A stretch of DNA of 6,800 nucleotides from Candidatus Albibeggiatoa sp. nov. BB20 (lineage in GTDB: Bacteria > Pseudomonadota > Gammaproteobacteria > Beggiatoales > Beggiatoaceae): positions 1-6,800 of the forward strand of contig JADGDW010000201.1 in assembly GCA_016744725.1 (NCBI GenBank), read 5' to 3'. The position numbers and the translations under genes were made by a program. Numbering within the stretch: the first letter of the stretch is position 1; the number at the start of each line of letters is the position of its first letter. A model generated the notes under the pieces. The model was not told the DNA's origin. It searched no databases and was given only the letters and a program-made list of their open reading frames with translations. Positions 5,849 to 6,800 of the stretch are shown here, piece after piece.

Positions 5849-5928
5849 CTACAACAGCTATATGGTTAGATTGCCATGAAAAAGAGATAGCTGATGACAC
5901 TTTTATTGAGTGAGTAAGGGAAGAAATC

Positions 5929-6800
5929 ATGTTGAGAATATTATTTATTTTACTGCTAACAACTGTACATTATACGGTTTGGGCAACGGGGCAATATACA
6001 GGGCATAAAGTAATGCTATTAAATTCGTATCATGATGGCTACCCATGGACTCATGATATTACCCTCAGTGTACAAAATACATTTGCAGAAACAGGTATTG
6101 AGTTACAGGTATTTCATATGGATACCAAACGTCATCAATTAGAGGCTGAAAAACAAGCGGCTGCATTGAAGGCCAAAGCGGCTATTGATGCGTTTGCACC
6201 TGATGTACTGATTTCTGCTGATGATGATGCGTCTAAATATGTCATTGCGCCTTTTTATAAAAATACAGACTTACCTGTTGTATTTTGTGGTGTGAACTGG
6301 GATGCCTCTAATTATGGATTTACTGAAAAAGAGACTCAAAAAAGTATTGTGCCCAATATCACAGGAATGATTGAGCAGCGTCCAACCAACAATATTATTA
6401 AGCATTTAGCACTTTATGCCAAAGGTAAACGCATTGGCTCTTTAGGTTTTGATGCGATTTCCGAACGCAAGGCCTCCCGTAATGCACAGGAAACACTAGG
6501 ACGTTCTTTCGATAAAGTGTATTTACATACGCATTATAAAGATTGGAAACGCAGCTTTTTGAAATTGCAAAATGAAGTTGATATGCTGTTTTTGCATAAT
6601 CCTTATGGCTTAATTGGATGGGATGGCGACGATGCGAGTCAATTTATTGAGCAAAACTTAAAGATTCCTGTAGGTACAACGCTCTCTGCAGCAATGCCAT
6701 ATTCAGTATTTGGGATTGTACAATTGGGTTCAGAACAGGGTGAATGGGCAGCCAATGCCGCTTTGCGTATCTTAGATGGAGACAGCCCTATAGATATTCC
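5929..6800 (+). CDS. Periplasmic ABC-type substrate-binding protein, N-terminal part (runs off right edge)
   Basis: The frame is open for 290 codons to the edge. Residues 1-19 are a signal peptide (MLRILFILLLTTVHYTVWA, cleaved after VWA). The mature part fits the two-lobed binding-protein fold of the ABC_sub_bind/periplasmic-binding superfamily: strand and motif LLNSYHDGYPWTHDI at 30-44, DVLISADDDAS at 92-102, LPVVFCGVNWDAS at 115-127, TGMIEQ at 145-150 opening the second lobe, then KRIGSLGFDA at 167-176 and IPVGTTLSAAMPYSVFGIVQ at 246-265. The NSYHxGYxWT motif is common both in free binding proteins and in the sensor part of hybrid histidine kinases or diguanylate cyclases. With the C-terminus missing I cannot decide which this is. 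The ligand is unknown. The start is well supported by AAGGGAAG 5 bases before the ATG. The upstream promoter region suggests regulated expression as a first gene. Confidence 0.82.
   Translation, partial: MLRILFILLLTTVHYTVWATGQYTGHKVMLLNSYHDGYPWTHDITLSVQNTFAETGIELQVFHMDTKRHQLEAEKQAAALKAKAAIDAFAPDVLISADDDASKYVIAPFYKNTDLPVVFCGVNWDASNYGFTEKETQKSIVPNITGMIEQRPTNNIIKHLALYAKGKRIGSLGFDAISERKASRNAQETLGRSFDKVYLHTHYKDWKRSFLKLQNEVDMLFLHNPYGLIGWDGDDASQFIEQNLKIPVGTTLSAAMPYSVFGIVQLGSEQGEWAANAALRILDGDSPIDI

Larger units (their letters stand above)
5430..5928. other. About 500 bp non-coding AT-rich region between divergent genes
   Basis: This stretch separates the coiled-coil gene (minus) from the substrate-binding protein (plus). 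The only longer frame, 5634-5819 plus, encodes a 61-residue basic, Phe/Leu-rich sequence with no ribosome site and I do not call it. The left part has two copies of ATTTTATAAAA (5464-5474 and 5518-5528). The right part holds the promoter, operator-like palindrome and repeated motif listed separately. Nothing resembling a tRNA, a riboswitch or a CRISPR repeat was seen. Confidence 0.6.

Overview
The window looks like chromosomal DNA from an AT-rich gammaproteobacterium. My best guess is a filamentous sulfur oxidiser of the Beggiatoa/Thiothrix/Thioploca kind. The guess rests on a combination often seen there: a 23-residue leucine-rich-repeat protein, a short secreted protein with a filamentous-haemagglutinin N-terminal domain, toxin-antitoxin debris, and small 'GATTCAGGATT'-type intergenic repeats. 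This is inference from gene style; there is no marker gene in the window.

Layout. Positions 1-545 (minus) hold the N-terminal part of a leucine-rich-repeat protein that runs off the left edge; its repeats are 69-bp tandem units. Positions 564-763 hold two copies of a small dispersed repeat, and 1168-1295 a third, better preserved copy with terminal inverted repeats. Between them (731-1116, minus) lie a small antitoxin-like gene and, joined to it by an ATGA overlap, the first ~39 codons of a PIN-domain (VapC-like) toxin. The toxin frame runs into the repeat and stops, so the module appears broken. Positions 1398-2828 (minus) encode a TldD-like metallopeptidase without a TldE/PmbA partner in view. 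Divergent from it, 3092-4645 (plus) encodes a secreted two-partner-secretion-type beta-helix protein. Positions 4845-5429 (minus) encode a single-pass membrane protein with two methionine-packed coiled coils. A non-coding AT-rich stretch (5430-5928) carries spaced TTAAG(C)AT motifs, a TATAAT box and an inverted repeat, ahead of a periplasmic ABC-type substrate-binding protein (5929 to beyond the right edge).

The genes do not form one pathway. They are mostly single transcription units in mixed orientation: two minus-strand units at the left, a divergent tldD-like/TPS pair, a convergent TPS/coiled-coil pair, and a promoter region for the binding protein. The part most like an accessory region is 1-1300, where repeats, a decayed toxin-antitoxin module and a repeat-rich binding protein adjoin. 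I do not see a complete new defence or mobile system here. The most unusual signals are the pattern of variation in the leucine-rich repeats, the repeat/toxin junction, and the Met heptads of the coiled-coil protein.
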